A stretch of DNA of 64,000 nucleotides, taken from Membranipora membranacea (Eukaryota; Bryozoa; Gymnolaemata; Cheilostomatida; Membraniporidae). This document shows positions 46,641-60,236 of the stretch, piece after piece (within the stretch, counting starts at the first letter, position 1; each line of letters begins with the position of its first letter). The position numbers and the translations under genes are program-made. Location: the NCBI GenBank assembly GCA_914767715.1, contig OU612066.1, positions 16,125,001 to 16,189,000 of the forward strand. Reading direction: 5' to 3'. The notes under the pieces were generated by a model. That model searched no databases. It was not told the DNA's origin and saw only the letters and a program-made list of their open reading frames with translations.

Positions 46641-49600
46641 TTTCTGGTCGTCCTGATTATCATAGTTTTGATAACAAAGAGGCTTTATAGACCATTATTT
46701 TGTCGATGTTCTGGGATGCCTCAAACAGGATTCACAGGAGCATGTAATCATACCTCAAACTAGCTAGATAGGCTGGCGCAACTGACCCTAGCCCTGCCAT
46801 AATGTTGCCCCTGACCTTATAAGCTGCTAACGCTAAATCACTAATCCTAATGGCATAGAACTGTTTCACTGTCGTAAGGGTTTGCATCATATTGCCTGCT
46901 GTAATACATATCCCACACCTGCCACCGATCTTACAACGCCAGTGACGGTTTTTAGTGCCCATTAACAGCATTGCCGCTGAAATAAGCCTGGGGATCCTTA
47001 TATGAGAGATCTTAATCACACTTGTGACAGAGGTTTTTCTGTAGTTAAACTTAGTTTGTTAACACAACTGGAGACTAACACACAAACATCAAAACTGAAA
47101 ATATTTTTTTTACAAAGCACAGATTGGACTTCAAATCTTCAAGAGAAATATACTGTATCATTTTGAATGAATGGTTATAACCAATCAATCAGTATTCAAA
47201 AGTGCCCGTTGAATCTACTGGACCTTAGCATATCTCTCTACACTAAAATTTTTTCCTATCATTTCTCATCACTTTCATCATGGTGCCTCGATTAAATTTC
47301 CATCAAGTCAGGAAGTCCTAGTCTTTTTGACCTAGCTACTTTTACTCAGAAGCTTATCACTGTTGGCCAGGCCATTTTCCTGAATTAGGATGGTTTCCCT
47401 TCAGTCACCTGATTTTCTATGTTTTATGCGCAGTCATTTGCATCACATATCAAAATCGTGTTTGGCCGAATGATTTAAAGGAGGCACAACTTGAAATAAT
47501 TGAACCCAATCACCAAAAAACTGAGTGTGGGTGTGCTGGTTGGATGATCAAATGCAACTCCTTGTTCAACTACTTAATTGTGGGTTTTGTGATGAAGAAC
47601 CCCATGAGATTCTCTAACCAGTTTCATCTATATCTGTATATCTACTCAGTGACTTATATGGATTTCGTAGTTCAATAGCTGCAGGAATTATCATCTCCTT
47701 GTTGGTATAAATATTTAAACCAGAGTTATTACCCCACAAATTTTATATACATATAGAAAGTCTTTTGTTCTGCTAAACAAAATCCACAAGGAATTTAGAA
47801 GAATAGAAACAAAAGACAGTGGATATTCTAGTTTGTATCAACTGGTTTGTCTGTTGATTGAAAGCCCAGCAGTTTTGAATTTGACGTGCTATACTAAAAT
47901 TAAGTGTTGATGCTAATTCCATGTATGGCACTCAAATGATGCCACACAAACATATTGAAACATTGTGATTTTGAAATAGAATTCAATGCACACAAAATTT
48001 TGCTATACTGAACTATTACTAAGCAAAAGTAATGGAGAAATATTCATGCAGCAGCAGTGAATTTTTGTCAATTCTTACTTTAATAAGATCCGGAAATTAA
48101 CAAGTGATATTATCAATACACACAATTACTGATCAATTAAATTTGATTTTGATTCTGCAAGGTTTTGGTAGCTTTGGTCTTAGCCTTGTATGGTATTTTT
48201 AAATCTGCCTCTCGTATACCATGCTCACTGAGTTGGAACTTTATCGACAGAGGACTGGGGACTAGGAGGTATAAAGTTTCCTTAAACAAACTTGTCAAAT
48301 TGATGATAATCTAGAGCAGCAGCATTTAACTCACGATGGCAGCATTAGAGCTGCAACAACTTAGTATCCGATAGTTTCCTCTACTCTTTTTTTCTCTATG
48401 ATACTTTTAAATTTCTTGCCACAAGTTGGTATTACAGGTATGTGGGGTAGAGTCAATAGTGTATTCGTCGGAAGGCTTTTAGTGGGCTTGACCCTACCAA
48501 TTTTCAGCGTGTCAATTTTGAAAATCCTCATGAAACCTCTTAAACTTTTAATAACCAGGCGCGCAGAGGGGCCATTGTGAGATTGGTTGGGATTATGAAT
48601 GGATTAGGCTGGTTGATATGGTGTGGTTTGCCAATTCTTACATGTTTTGAGGTTAAGATGTCATCAATGAGTTTTAAACTGATATTTTTGACATAAGGTA
48701 GGCTATGGCCAGAAATGTGATATTGCCGCTGTCTGAATCATTTTCAAGCAAGTCTCAATTTAAGATGCCCGTCGAATGAAATAACACCCATGCATAATAT
48801 TTGTTGCAGCAAAGTCAAAATCATCAAGCAGCTCATGAATGAGCTCCGTAATTCGATAAATTTTCCATGGATTGTTTCTGCAGCAAGCCGATCGATAATT
48901 TTCCTTCCAAAATGGGCTGGAACACATTAAACTACCTCTATTCCTTAGATAGTTCCTCAATATCCTTCCCTGTGGGAAGACTTTCCAACGCATTTCCTGT
49001 ACCCAGCCTGGTTTGCCTATACAAAATCCATGGATACAGCCCTGGGTAGAATAGGCAGAGCAGTGCAATAGCCAATTACCATGATTTTTCCCTTGGACTG
49101 CCCTTAAACTACTGCTGCCACTCATACAAATTTGTGCTCATTGAATTCTGCATAGCTCCAAGATAATTAATTGAGACTTAAATCTCATAATTGTCACCTA
49201 ATGGACAAATAATTTGCACAAACTGATCTTCAAAATCAGGGCATGAAATCTACGCACCAGCTTATGACGTGTACAGTGTGCACTAGTAAGACATAATTAG
49301 TTTCATACCCTAATTTGACGATCAGTTGGTGCAAATTATTTGCTCATTAGGTGACAATGCTGAGATTGCAGCCTCATTTTATTAGTTTTGAGCTACACAG
49401 AATTCTATAAGCACACATTTGGCTGTGTGGCAGCAGTGGTTTAAAACAGGCTTGCATCATGAAATACCTGTGACACAGAATAAATGTCTTTCATATGTTT
49501 TTGCCTGCAATCTGAGCAAAAAGCTATAGCCAACGTCACTAGGCACTGATTTTCTTCATCCTTGATTTTGATACACCAATCTACACATATTTAAAATTAA

Positions 49601-51312
49601 TACCAATACAATGATGGTCTGAAATAACCAGGGAGGGTGGGATATACCCTCTGCCACCCTCCCTGAAATATCAAACTCCAGCAATTAAATTTGAGTCCAT
49701 AATTGCAAACAATTTGATATTGTCTTCTACAATATACCTAGTCTACAGGAGCGAACTCTCACTGCAGGAGCCATTGAAAATTTTTGGCAATAACAGGATA
49801 ATCTCATTCATTGAACCCACCATACACAGACCATTTATAAGAGATTTTATCAAGTAACATTACATAGCACACTTTAATGTGTAAATACCTAGAGATAATA
49901 ATCAGCCTTCACTCTATTGTTTCTTGGGGGATTAGGCTTCACATCCATTGTAAACTCAATATCAATGAAACTATTTCAAAGAGACAGGAGACACCTATCC
50001 TTGTTTAGGTGAACAAACTCAGAGTAGTTTTCACAATAGATGTTTCAATAACAAACCCAGGTGAAATCACCAAGCAGGGTTTATGGTTATGGTTAATCAT
50101 CACATTGGGCTTATTTGAAAAGCTGGCAATACACAGTACTCAAAACATGTGAAAAATACGTAATCAAGTGTTTACAGCTGAGAAGAAATGTGTTTCCCTG
50201 ATCTGACAAAAGACTAGAGTCTAGAAGTTTTGAAATATTACAACATAACACAGTGGAATTGCTGTGTGTGCCCCTGTACAATGTAAAATGATACAATGCT
50301 TGGATGCTGCTTGAATTTGCTACTCTTTGACAGGGATTTCCGAGATCTTGTTACTATTGTCATTGCTAATAGTGTTGCTTGATGTGTAAATTTGCTGTAA
50401 GGTTATGATCTGGGCAAGCTCATAAGACATAAGACAAATTATCTTATAGGTATTAAAAAATGAAGAGTGTACCTGTGGTCACATTAACCCCCATTTATGG
50501 GTACTGAAATGACTAAGGTAAAATATTGAATAAATCTGCCGGTCCCTGTTTTAGAATCCTAATATTCTCTGCCATGTGGAGGTTTCTAAAATTACTGGTT
50601 TTTCTATCATACCTAAGTAATTTTTATGTTCTGCTTTCAAAATTAAATAAGGGTTCCATCTTCATTTTAGGAACAATAATCTAAGTCAGCATTCGATGCT
50701 CATAATCTGTTATCATTTTAAGTGACGTCCTGTTAGAAGACAAGACTACAGGTTCACATCAAACCTTCATTGTGATATTAATTTTGTAACATTGTATTGT
50801 GCTGAGTGTGAGGCCTCTATACGATTCAATACTTTTCATTGTTTCAAAATTTGGTAAACAAAGGAATCCTTTATATGCTGTGCCTCGTTCTATACAATAC
50901 AGGATAAATGTACCATGTCAGCTTGCATCAAAAGTTTATATGAGAAAACTGAGAATAAATTTTAAGAAATGCTGCATTAAATGAAGGGAAATAGCGATAG
51001 AATGATCCAAAATGATTCATATATTGATATCATCATAATGTGGTTAGCAAAAAAATTTGACGCTTCTAGCATATGTAGAAGTGCATTTTAATTGAGTCAT
51101 CTGGTTAAAAGATAATTTTTTGCCAACAATTCATCATTTTTTATGAAATTCATGATTTTTTGCATTCATTTCGTGGATTAAATGGTAATTCAACCATCAA
51201 GCCTGCACAATAACTTTCAATCAATTTGTGATGGTTTCTGCATCAAATTTAAAAAATGTAGGGGGAGATAACGAGGAAACCATATAAGTCACTGAGTACA
51301 TCTAAACTTCGC
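46641..51312. other. Intergenic interval between the duplication copies
   Basis: About 4.7 kb without a recognisable gene. A 121-codon minus-strand frame (48760-49125) matches no family I know and ends next to the palindrome at 49100-49450. Other open frames are short and look random. The base composition is similar to the surrounding non-coding DNA. Confidence 0.6.
49100..49450. repeat. ~350-bp imperfect palindrome (MITE-like)
   Basis: Left-arm landmarks, in order, are taaactactgctgcca, gaattctgcatagctc, ttgtcacctaatg, aataatttgcac, aactgatc and gcatgaaa. They reappear as reverse complements in the right arm: ggcagcagtggttta, gagctacacagaattc, cattaggtgacaa, gtgcaaattatt, gatcagtt and tttcatac. 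Arms are about 150 bp and the centre is near gtgcactag (about 49278). A foldback DNA transposon relic or hairpin-RNA source are both possible. Target duplications are not obvious. Confidence 0.85.
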
Positions 51313-52441
51313 CATGAGGGCGACTTAACCCTACCTGATATTATATATTATATACACTCGGTCCAAAATTGCGCACACATAAAATTAAAAGGGATATTTT
51401 CATAGGATGATTGATATCAAAGATTATAGTTGCGGGAGCCTCATTCATAATCATTATTAAATCTTGTATGAGCTGATCGCCCAATGGGGTTATGTTTTTC
51501 TGAGTAATCTCCCTTGATTATTTACACCATACTTTTGCAAAGTTTTATATAAGCCATAAAGGAAGTAGATGAGACCTTTTACTGTAAAAACTCCTTGATT
51601 TCAGCTAACTACAATTGATCTACTTATTCGGTAATCCAAAGATTTTACCTATATGCTGAAATAAAAAAGTATTCAAAAATCTTAATTTTTAATACAATTA
51701 AAATTAAATAACAATATGTTAACATATAAAAACTTATCAATCACATTGAAATTCAGTGTAAGGAAAGGAGGTGTCTAAAAATAAACAGCTAAAATTGTTT
51801 TGCAAACAATTTCTATAAACATATGAAATGATTGTAGTAAATATAGAATTGTTTTGTATTACAATAATGTTGAAAATATATATGTTATTCTGAATTTCTT
51901 TTCTGCAATCGATATTTTCAGATGGGATTTATGTAATATTCAAAATTTAAAGCTGGAATATTTATTATTTCTTTTTATTTAAACGATATATTTATTATAG
52001 TTTATTCAATTATATTCGCAATCAGATTTTGTCCAATAAAGCGAGTCAGCATAATTCGTCCATTTAATTCTGCTCATTTTGTTTCTATTTTAAGTTCCCT
52101 GGCTGCCAGACCAAAAAGTGTGATCTTGTATTGTTGGTTGCATCTCTGATAATGTAGTCTCGCACAGATTGTCGATTGAGTTTATGATGGATGGCTAATT
52201 GGCGATGTCATCATTAGTGCAAATTAAAATGGTTGTCCTTTCCATGCCACATATGAGGTACACAGCCTGAGTCTCGTTGTCCTATAATGTGGCGGAACTC
52301 CCCCAACAATTTTTTTCAGTTGATACAGCCATATAATATAGTGCAACTAACATGTTATAATTGTGGTATATTCATATTCATACATATTATATTTAAATAA
52401 AGGGTTCTCCCCATGCTCCCTCCTTGCCTATTTTACTCTGG

Positions 52442-52520
52442 CCTCCACCGGAATTTGAACTGGGGCTGAGATCAAACACTCCAACCGCTCAGCCGCGCTG
52501 GGCGGCTGAAGCTTGCAAAG
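52442..52520 (-). repeat. tRNA-derived sequence, copy B counterpart
   Basis: Same A-box and B-box arrangement on the minus strand as at 1151-1226, with one or two substitutions. Confidence 0.6.
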
Positions 52521-52654
52521 CTCAGTGCGAAATAATCCAGGTGTTTGAAATTTAATGATGTAGTAGGTGTAAGTAGTTATAGATAGGTACCAAAACAAAA
52601 CAAGGTAAACCACCAGGTAGTAAAAGAGATGACATGTCAATAAAATTTGTCTTC

Positions 52655-52715
52655 ACCGGGATTTGTACTCGGTCGGGCCTCTCGCGCAACAAGCATGTTA
52701 TAATTGTGGTATTCT
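52655..52715 (-). repeat. tRNA-like 3' half, copy B counterpart
   Basis: On the minus strand, GCGCGAGAGGCCCGACC is followed by a B box with one change from the copy A version (GTACAAATCCCGGTG). Confidence 0.5.
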
Positions 52716-52940
52716 TATATATAATTGTATATCGTATATATTTGTATATTGTATATTGAATATTATTCTAAATATTTGTAAATAATTGTATACAATATAT
52801 AATTGTATATAATCTATAATTGTATAGAAAAATAATAATTGAATAGAATATATATTTTGTATTTAATATATAGTTGTATATATTAGATAATTGTATATAA
52901 TAGATTATTGTATATAATATATAATTGTATATTGTGCAAA
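52716..52940. repeat. AT-rich minisatellite, copy B
   Basis: Variants of tataattgtata continue over about 225 bp. The array is shorter than in copy A, as expected for an unstable tandem repeat. Confidence 0.85.
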
Positions 52941-53822
52941 ACAAGTCAAACCAACAAGAAGTAAAATAAACGAAATGTAAATTCAATAATTTTTTTAGTC
53001 AACCTTTTTTGTTTGATTTCAAGCTTTCATGGCACATATCAGACAAAAAATATAAATAGCGTACCCTCAACTGGTTATACTAAACATATGCGGTAGAACA
53101 CATGACTGTCATTCAGCCATTTCGTCTATTTTGTTCCAAAACATTCTTTGAAAAAGTGATATGAGGCACTGGTTATGTTTTTTCTATACACATGCGTTAT
53201 CATAAACACAAAACTGAAGTTTTGTGGATAAAAAATCTGTATCGCTTACCTGAGTCTTGATGGATGATCACCTTCTTCTGTCAGAAGGTCTCCGCAGTAC
53301 GGTAATCTATAGTTTCTTTCCGTTAAGGTCCGTAACAACATATCCAGAGTGTCCCGTCACGTCACGCAGCAATCCTAGCATAGGCATCTGGAGTTACAAG
53401 CATGCATCATTTGCCCATGTTCAGTATCAACCACCATCATGTCCAGGATCAAATTTGTACTAGGTTCTTACTCATACTAACTACGACCTACACACTGATT
53501 TTTATCATAAGGTTATATTATATTCTTGGCCAGTAATCGATGCGGTAGGAGCGTTTCTCCACTGCTTTTCAATTAAAAAAAGCTGAATTATTTTTGGTTT
53601 TTTTTAATTGAGTTTTTATTTAAATAGGTTTTGCCAAACACCATGGAAAACATCAGATTAGTATTCATTTAGTGATTCAATAATTTTCATAAATGTAAAA
53701 TAGCCCGCAAGAAGTAGTACACAATAATTCACCTCGGTGATTACCATATTTACTGCTGAAATAAGACTGACTACTCTGCTAGTGGTACAAAGGTAGATTC
53801 TGTGAAGCACAAGATTCCAACA

Positions 53823-54488
53823 AATTAATAGCCATGGCAATGAACAGTTTGTCTATATTTGTGACTGACTCTCTAAAGTGTGTTTGCCTACTTTTTGGTT
53901 GTGGCGCCGACAATAGAAAACAATGAGTGCAGCCAATGAACCAATTCCAAATTAGAAACTGTGCAGGGTGCATCCCGCTGATACAATCAGTATGCCACAA
54001 TTGTGAGCAGAGCAGTTCTCTATCTCCCTTTTCTGTTTCTTTTAAATAATCCAACCATTGAACAGAAAACTGAGAGAAGTTTCCAGTCTGTTTGAATAGT
54101 TGTTTTCTCATGAACAAAGGATGCATAACTCTCAATTGGCTCACCAACATATTTATGGGCTACAAACTCCAACCTCTCTCACATAAGGATGATAAGGTGC
54201 AGCTAGGCATTTCAACCAGGACTGCTTTCAATTAATGCATTTGCAATCGTGTCGATAGTTTTTTTGCAATCATTCAGGGTCAGTTTATAATCGAGCAATG
54301 ATATTCCATTCATTCACCTTGACAGAGCACTCACCACTAGATTGGAACAATGTGACTAAAATAGACAAGATGCTGTACAACCATAAACAAATTATGCTTC
54401 TTCTTTGTGTATTGACATTTTATTGTATATATCCATTATTTATCATGTATAATAAAATTTGTTGGACATGAGCAGTTAAAAAATATTG
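53823..54488. mobile_element. Copy B-only ~660-bp segment of unknown type
   Basis: Copy A passes directly from caagattccaa to atgagatag at about 2862-2880. Copy B has about 660 extra bases. The plus strand ends with ataataaaatttg and then a short A run (about 54450-54485), which could be a polyadenylation signal and tail of a retroposed transcript. The minus strand has a 123-codon open frame (53779-54150) that I do not recognise. No clear terminal repeats or target duplication. A deletion from copy A is the alternative. Confidence 0.45.
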
Positions 54489-54734
54489 TTATGAGATAGA
54501 CATTGGTTGAATATAACATCAGCATTAGATATATAATGAGAATACACAGAATGTGTAGGAACCAGTAATAGTATAATTAGTCATCACACAGTATAGTTCT
54601 ATTTGTAGCTGTTTATATATATCATCATTATACAGGGATGTTTGTAATCACTGGTCATACCAGCGGGTGGGGGGAGGCGGGTCTTTAAATTAAATTTATT
54701 CCTCCTTTATTTCTAATTGAAAGACCCACCACCC

Positions 54735-54870
54735 TAGACCAAGTTAGGTCCATTCGCATGCATTTGGAATTGCCCCCGATCAACCAGTCACACCGCTGCT
54801 GCGGCGTGACCGGTGGAAGAGAGCAACTGGAATACAGGCAATTGGATAAAACTTGACCTACCCCACCCTG
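54735..54870. repeat. GC-centred imperfect palindrome
   Basis: The centre gtcacaccgc/tgct/gcggcgtgac (about 54788-54811) is a strong stem-loop. Outer arms pair loosely (accaagttaggtcc with ggataaaacttgacc). Copy A keeps the centre and right arm (about 32512-32600) but lost the left arm next to the satellite junction. Confidence 0.7.
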
Positions 54871-55098
54871 ATCAAAAGTAGCCATTATTGGACACGAGAC
54901 CATTGTACTGGCAGATGGGTTTCATTATCCCTCCGCCCGAACGATGTCATTGGATCATCGGTCAGCTGCTATCTCTAAGTGGCGCATCCCACCATCTTTT
55001 GATTGACACTTTGAAATCTATAGGTTGCACGTTATACATTCACTGCCTACACCCTTCCCCATCTACATAGGCTTTAAAGTTCTAACAGTGCATTTACA

Positions 55099-55113
55099 CC
55101 CCCCCCCCCCCCC
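55099..55113. repeat. Poly-C tract
   Basis: About 14 consecutive C residues, against about 10 at 32822 in copy A. Confidence 0.9.
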
Positions 55114-55566
55114 TAGCACAACACACATGGAGTTTCTTATCTACTCCAGGTTAAAACAAGTTTAAGTTAGGGTTAACTTAAACCAGATTTGACTGTGGAC
55201 AGGTCAAATGTAGGGACATCTACTCATTAGCCTTATATCTCTAGTACTCTGAGGCTCTAAGGGTAATATAACACTTGGCCCAGAAACCACATTGGTCTTT
55301 AGTATGTATATCATAAGATTAGGTGTGTGTCTAGGGACCTCCTTTCCTTTTATTAAGATTACATGAAAGATAGTCAATGATATGGTCCCTAGTTAGTCAC
55401 TCAGATATTTATTTTAATGGTTGGGGAAGCACCCTTCCCCTTCATCTCTCCCTCCCTCCTAAACTATCAATCAAGGAGACCACATTGGCTTGTTTCAGCC
55501 TGTTTGAATGCAACACTGCAGTTATATACCATACAGTTTATTGCAGCTTGTTTGTTTTTATATCAG

Positions 55567-58500
55567 ATCCAAGAAGAAAAACAGAACAAATATGATAAAG
55601 AGAATCAGATGCTGCTGAATAAAATCCGAGTGATAGTGAAAGGACACGGAACATTAAATAACTGGAATCGGTGGGCGAGAAAAGAGTAAGTGAAGAGAAT
55701 TTCAAACCGCGCTGTAGCAAGTGCACTCATATAAGTTATGATGCTACAGCAAAACAAACGAATGGGCTGGAATGGGTTTTATTTGTGAACTTTCTAATAT
55801 GCTACCTTTCTTCTTCTCTTCCATAAAACACCCAACAGGATGAAAATATTCACTTTTATGTGACGTGGTCGGGAAATGTTGAATTCAAATCACAGTACGA
55901 AATATTAGTGAGCTAGTAGTTTATGAAACTCCTTCATATCAGTTATCATTGGGGAACTGCCAGATTTTTGGTGGTTCTACCATTTAGCAAATTTAAATCA
56001 CCGAGATAGCGAGACAGCGAATCCTTGGAAAGTTTTCATCCTGTTGAGTAGGGTATGTTTCACAGTGATTCATAAGAAAGATATGCCTTAAAATTAACTG
56101 CAACTTTTCTAACAAATATATTTGTCACTTCTAGAAATGACAAGCATACGTAAGTTGCAACTGCAAGGCTATTGGTTCACTTCAGTCACAACATATTAGG
56201 GCACCTTGAACAACATTCCCATAATGCAACTTTGCCCTTAGTTTCCTATGATAGAATGATATTATTCTATTCTGGCCTGCTCTCCTGGGAAAATCAGAAA
56301 CTGTGAATTCCTGGATACTCTCTCACAGGCATCGAGTACATTTTAAACTTTGAAGAATGGATTTGATTTTGATTTGCACACACTCTCAAATTCATGCTAT
56401 CCAGAGAGTTCCAAGCACCATGTTCGAAATAGTTGCAGTCCAGTCAGCTAAATTCAATGCATTATCACCGGCAATTAGAATTTCAAAACTTCAAAGATGT
56501 GCTGCAGAACATACTTATGAAAGCATTACGGATTATTTTTCAAAGAGGTCTACCGCACAAGCATAACATCCCTCGGCACAAATGGTTAATGAAGCTTACC
56601 ACTGCCCAAAACTGAGAGTTATGCTATAAACAGTAAACACTATGATTTTTGTTAATTCCACTGATATCCATTTTTGTTTTTTCAATGGGGCTTCAGATGT
56701 CATAATATTGGATTAACGCTGTTGCATAATTATTCTTTGTTCTCCTTGTGTCTTGCTGTTTGGTATGAAACAGAAGATCGGGCTGCTCCTAGAGAAGGAC
56801 ACAAAGTGCCCTAAATGCTCATACTGAGAATGTGATACAACCTAGAGAACTAGAAAGTGTGAGGTCAAGTTAGACCTTATGAACTGGGTGTGCAGCAATC
56901 TGACAAAACTGAAACTCACACTAATCAGCCATTGGCAGTGATGCTTTGATCTTAGCCAATAGGACGAGAAGCTCTCTTTCCTGTGTCTAACTAATTAATG
57001 AATTTTGACTCCCTGGTGCCTGTTGTAATACAACCATATCTCCATATCTAAAATCGATCAAAATCATGTGGGTAATAGGGAATATAAAGCAAAGCCAATA
57101 CGGTACTACGTCAAGTCCATGAAGTACAGAGGTGCTTGTGCCGAGACTGCTTTTTACCATATCTGCTTCTGACACTAAAAAATAATTTTTTTTCACTTTT
57201 ACCACAGAGACCTGATTTTTCTGTGTTTTTGTCTTTTACCAGTGCCTACACAGAATTTCACAGCTTGTTTCTCAGTGATTGTAATAAATCCATCCCCCAT
57301 CCATCCACGTCGCTATTGTAACTGTGCGAAAGCATTTGTTCTTATGACACTTCCACCTTCGTTTTTTAGGAAGAAGCTTTTAAGAAGCACAAAGAATTCA
57401 AAGAGATCATGGAATCTGGAATTAAGGATTATAACAGTCCGCGAACAACAACAAATACAAAAATGACCATGAGGGATGACTCTGGGACGGTATGTTAGTA
57501 TGGCAGTATGTAAATCAAGTTCGATCTGTTTTACCAGCATTGGAATTGTCCCCTTCGGCGTGTCAAATGAGGAGGGGGCAATTCCAACACTGGCAAAATG
57601 GATCAAACTTGATCTACGCAGTATTGGCCCATCTAATCATATTCATATCAAGGAATGAACTGCTTGATCATACATATTATGAAAATAGTCGCCTGTCGGT
57701 TGATAAGTTGCGTGATAATCTTGTGTGTTCCCCTTTTAACGTAATGCAACAACAATAGGTACCTTTGAACCAAACTGTATTGTGACTGTAGAAAAAACTA
57801 ATCTATCAGTGACCAATCCTAAATAAAAGTTAGACACAATTTATTTGAGGAGTTGTCCTCTTTATCCTTGTGAGCAGATAACTCAACAATTTCAATTTCT
57901 CATGCACTCACACCATCCCACCCTCCCTGCTCACACTACCACCTATACCCAAAAATAACATGTGAATCCATAATCTGTGCATGATGGCCTAACTTCTCTG
58001 AACACACAGGATGGGAGTAGTACATATCGAAGTGATCATGGAAAAGAACACAACAAAAATAATAACGTACAAAGAAAAGTAAAAGATGAACGGCCACCAA
58101 TAAAAGAAGAAAGCCAAGAGAATGAAGAAACATTGCCTTCACCGGTGAGGCAGCTCAAGATCCATAAATCATTTGATTGAGGGAGACTTCAATATCTGTT
58201 CATTTCATACCTGTGTGAAACCCTGATCTAGATACAATTTCAAATAGTTTTTCAAGCACCACCTGTGCACAAGCTTTCACTAAGAGCCAAGGTAGTGCAA
58301 CTCCCTCAAACGCCTCTCAGGCTTGTCTTCTCTCATCCTCTTCAGTTTCAACTTGTGGTGTCTTCTTAGCTAAGTTCTAGCAGCAGAACGGTGGTGTCTC
58401 CTTAGCTAAGAGCTGGCAGCAGAAAGAACATAGATATACATCTAAGAAGTGGTCGTTGTGCCAGCAACGACACCGGAAGAGATTTTTAGCATTAAGTTTT

Positions 58501-58677
58501 ATAGTTTCAGAAATATTTCATTAATTTAGTTATTCAATTAATTTAATTAATTTACTATTACAGCCGGAGGAGAAGAGCGAGCCAAGCTAAACAAGTGAAA
58601 AGAAAGGCAAGAAGCAGCCATCAGAGAACAGTAAAAAGGATCGCACAGCGGATGTACCAAAGATACCAGCTATATAA
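55567..58677 (+). pseudogene. CFAP97-domain gene, copy B; exon lost and premature stop
   Basis: Exons equivalent to copy A are 55567-55685 (119 nt, frame intact, including the NNWNRW segment), 57370-57489, 58010-58144 and 58564-58677. The exon with the second half of the CFAP97 region is missing. About 910 bp present in copy A (34498-35410) is absent between 56745 and 56750. Joining the first exon, which ends in phase 2, to the phase-0 exon at 57370 shifts the frame. In addition the last exon has TAA at 58588-58590, after PEEKSEPS, where copy A has a sense codon. Splice sites otherwise remain good. Copy B is therefore almost certainly unable to make the full protein. Confidence 0.8.
57512..57620. 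repeat. Intronic inverted repeat, copy B
   Basis: Counterpart of 35987-36092, with arms centred on accagcattggaattg and caattccaacactgg. The pairing is retained despite several substitutions between the copies. Confidence 0.8.
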
Positions 58678-60236
58678 AGATGTGTGCAGTGTAACTACGA
58701 GCTAAAGGCATTGATAGTAACCAGGGATTAAAAAATATCTTTGATCTTGGCACATTAGGCCTTATTGCAAGTCTCAAAATTCTAATTATATGGAATGATG
58801 ACTCATTCGGATTCACGTTTTCTGCTTAGAGGTGACAACTTTGTAACAGTATTCTACTAAATGTTGTATTTTTATAGAAAAGTTCTTGATGCCGAGTTGT
58901 CTTTTAACTTGGTGCACACAATTTGCTCAAAACTCAATTTATATCCTAGGTCGCATTATATATAATCATGTTTTGGGGTAAGAATAAGCCATTGCTTCGA
59001 GATTGGTTGATGGCTGCGTACCATCAACTTTGTGGTGTTGGCTGATAAACAAATAGAACAAGTAAAATATCTGCTAGGCTTGATCCGGTTGTTCATGAGG
59101 GGAAAACAACTCCTTGGCTGGATGCAAAATTTTACATTTAGATCACAATAAACATACTGCTTTAATATGCAGCTTGAAGCAGATGGATCTATCATCTAAG
59201 TAACTGGCCTGAAGCTGTCTCATTTGGCTCTAGTTATTTTTGTTATTTCCCAAAACTGCGGGAGAATAGACATATGTGTACTCATGTACAATACTATTTT
59301 GATAATAAAATACTCAATAGTAAATCTAGAAAAAATGATAACGATTAAGAGAAAAAAAGAGAACTGCAGGCTCACATCCCAATTATTCTGACTCTGCAAT
59401 TTAACTTGTTCTATTGCAGTAAAAATTGCTTCGCTACCTTAATCAAGAGGGTAGACAGATCCACACACTTGTGTTCTATAGTTCCAAAAGACCCTGATTT
59501 TGAACCGTGGTTAGATAGGTTAACCTCGGCCAGCACCTTCCCCAAGACAAGACAATCTTTAGCTTTTGGGTTGGGTCTAAAAATATAATCAGATATATTG
59601 CAGCCAGATGACTGTTGAGTTGTTGTGTGGATGAATATTTATCTTCGATATACTATTATAAGTGTATATATTGGGATTTATATAATATACCCATTCAAAT
59701 GCTCTTTGATTAACCAGCGCTAGAAAACCGCTAAAAACCTTTTACTGGAGAACAAAAAAAACCCAAGCTTATAATTACTAACAAAACGCATGGTGAGAGG
59801 TCCCTGTTGTGCAGCGTCTTTCTTTGCAACAGGTACCTATAGGGATAGGGGGCAGGGGCAAAGCTGGTTCCTTGGCGGGGCTTGAGAGGGCTTCTGGGTT
59901 CAGGAAGGACAGTGCTTTACTTGGCTGTTCGGATTATATCATCTACACCTGTTCAACTGTACATAGATATTTTTAGCAATTAAATATGAAAAAAAAACCA
60001 GAAAATAAGGAGCGCTTGATGGTGGACATGCGCAGGTAGACAGCATGAAGAAAAGTAGTTGTGTGATAGTCAACCATAGTCGATTACCAAATTTGCTCTA
60101 CAACATAGCTCAATACCTTACAATAGTTTCTACTAGGAGCTTATCCTGAATATCACAATGACAACAAGAGAGATGAAAATTAAAGCTATAATTATTATAA
60201 TAATACAAAGTCAAGTTGTTTCTTAGTGGTTAACAG
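58678..60236. other. 3' flanks of the two convergent genes, copy B
   Basis: This holds the CFAP97 3' untranslated region with AATAAA at about 59304, and the TRIM-like 3' flank. It aligns throughout with 37100-38659. Short open frames here are conserved only as DNA and show no protein signature. Confidence 0.6.

Noticed and set aside
48760-49125. 121-codon minus-strand frame, considered as a transposase fragment
   Set aside because: I could not match it to any family and there are no flanking inverted repeats or catalytic motifs. Its only notable feature is adjacency to the palindrome.
55417-55689. Plus-strand frame starting MVGEAPF that runs into the CFAP97 exon
   Set aside because: The upstream part reads through intron sequence; a splice acceptor (tatcag) precedes the real exon at 55567, and the copy A upstream part differs in frame.
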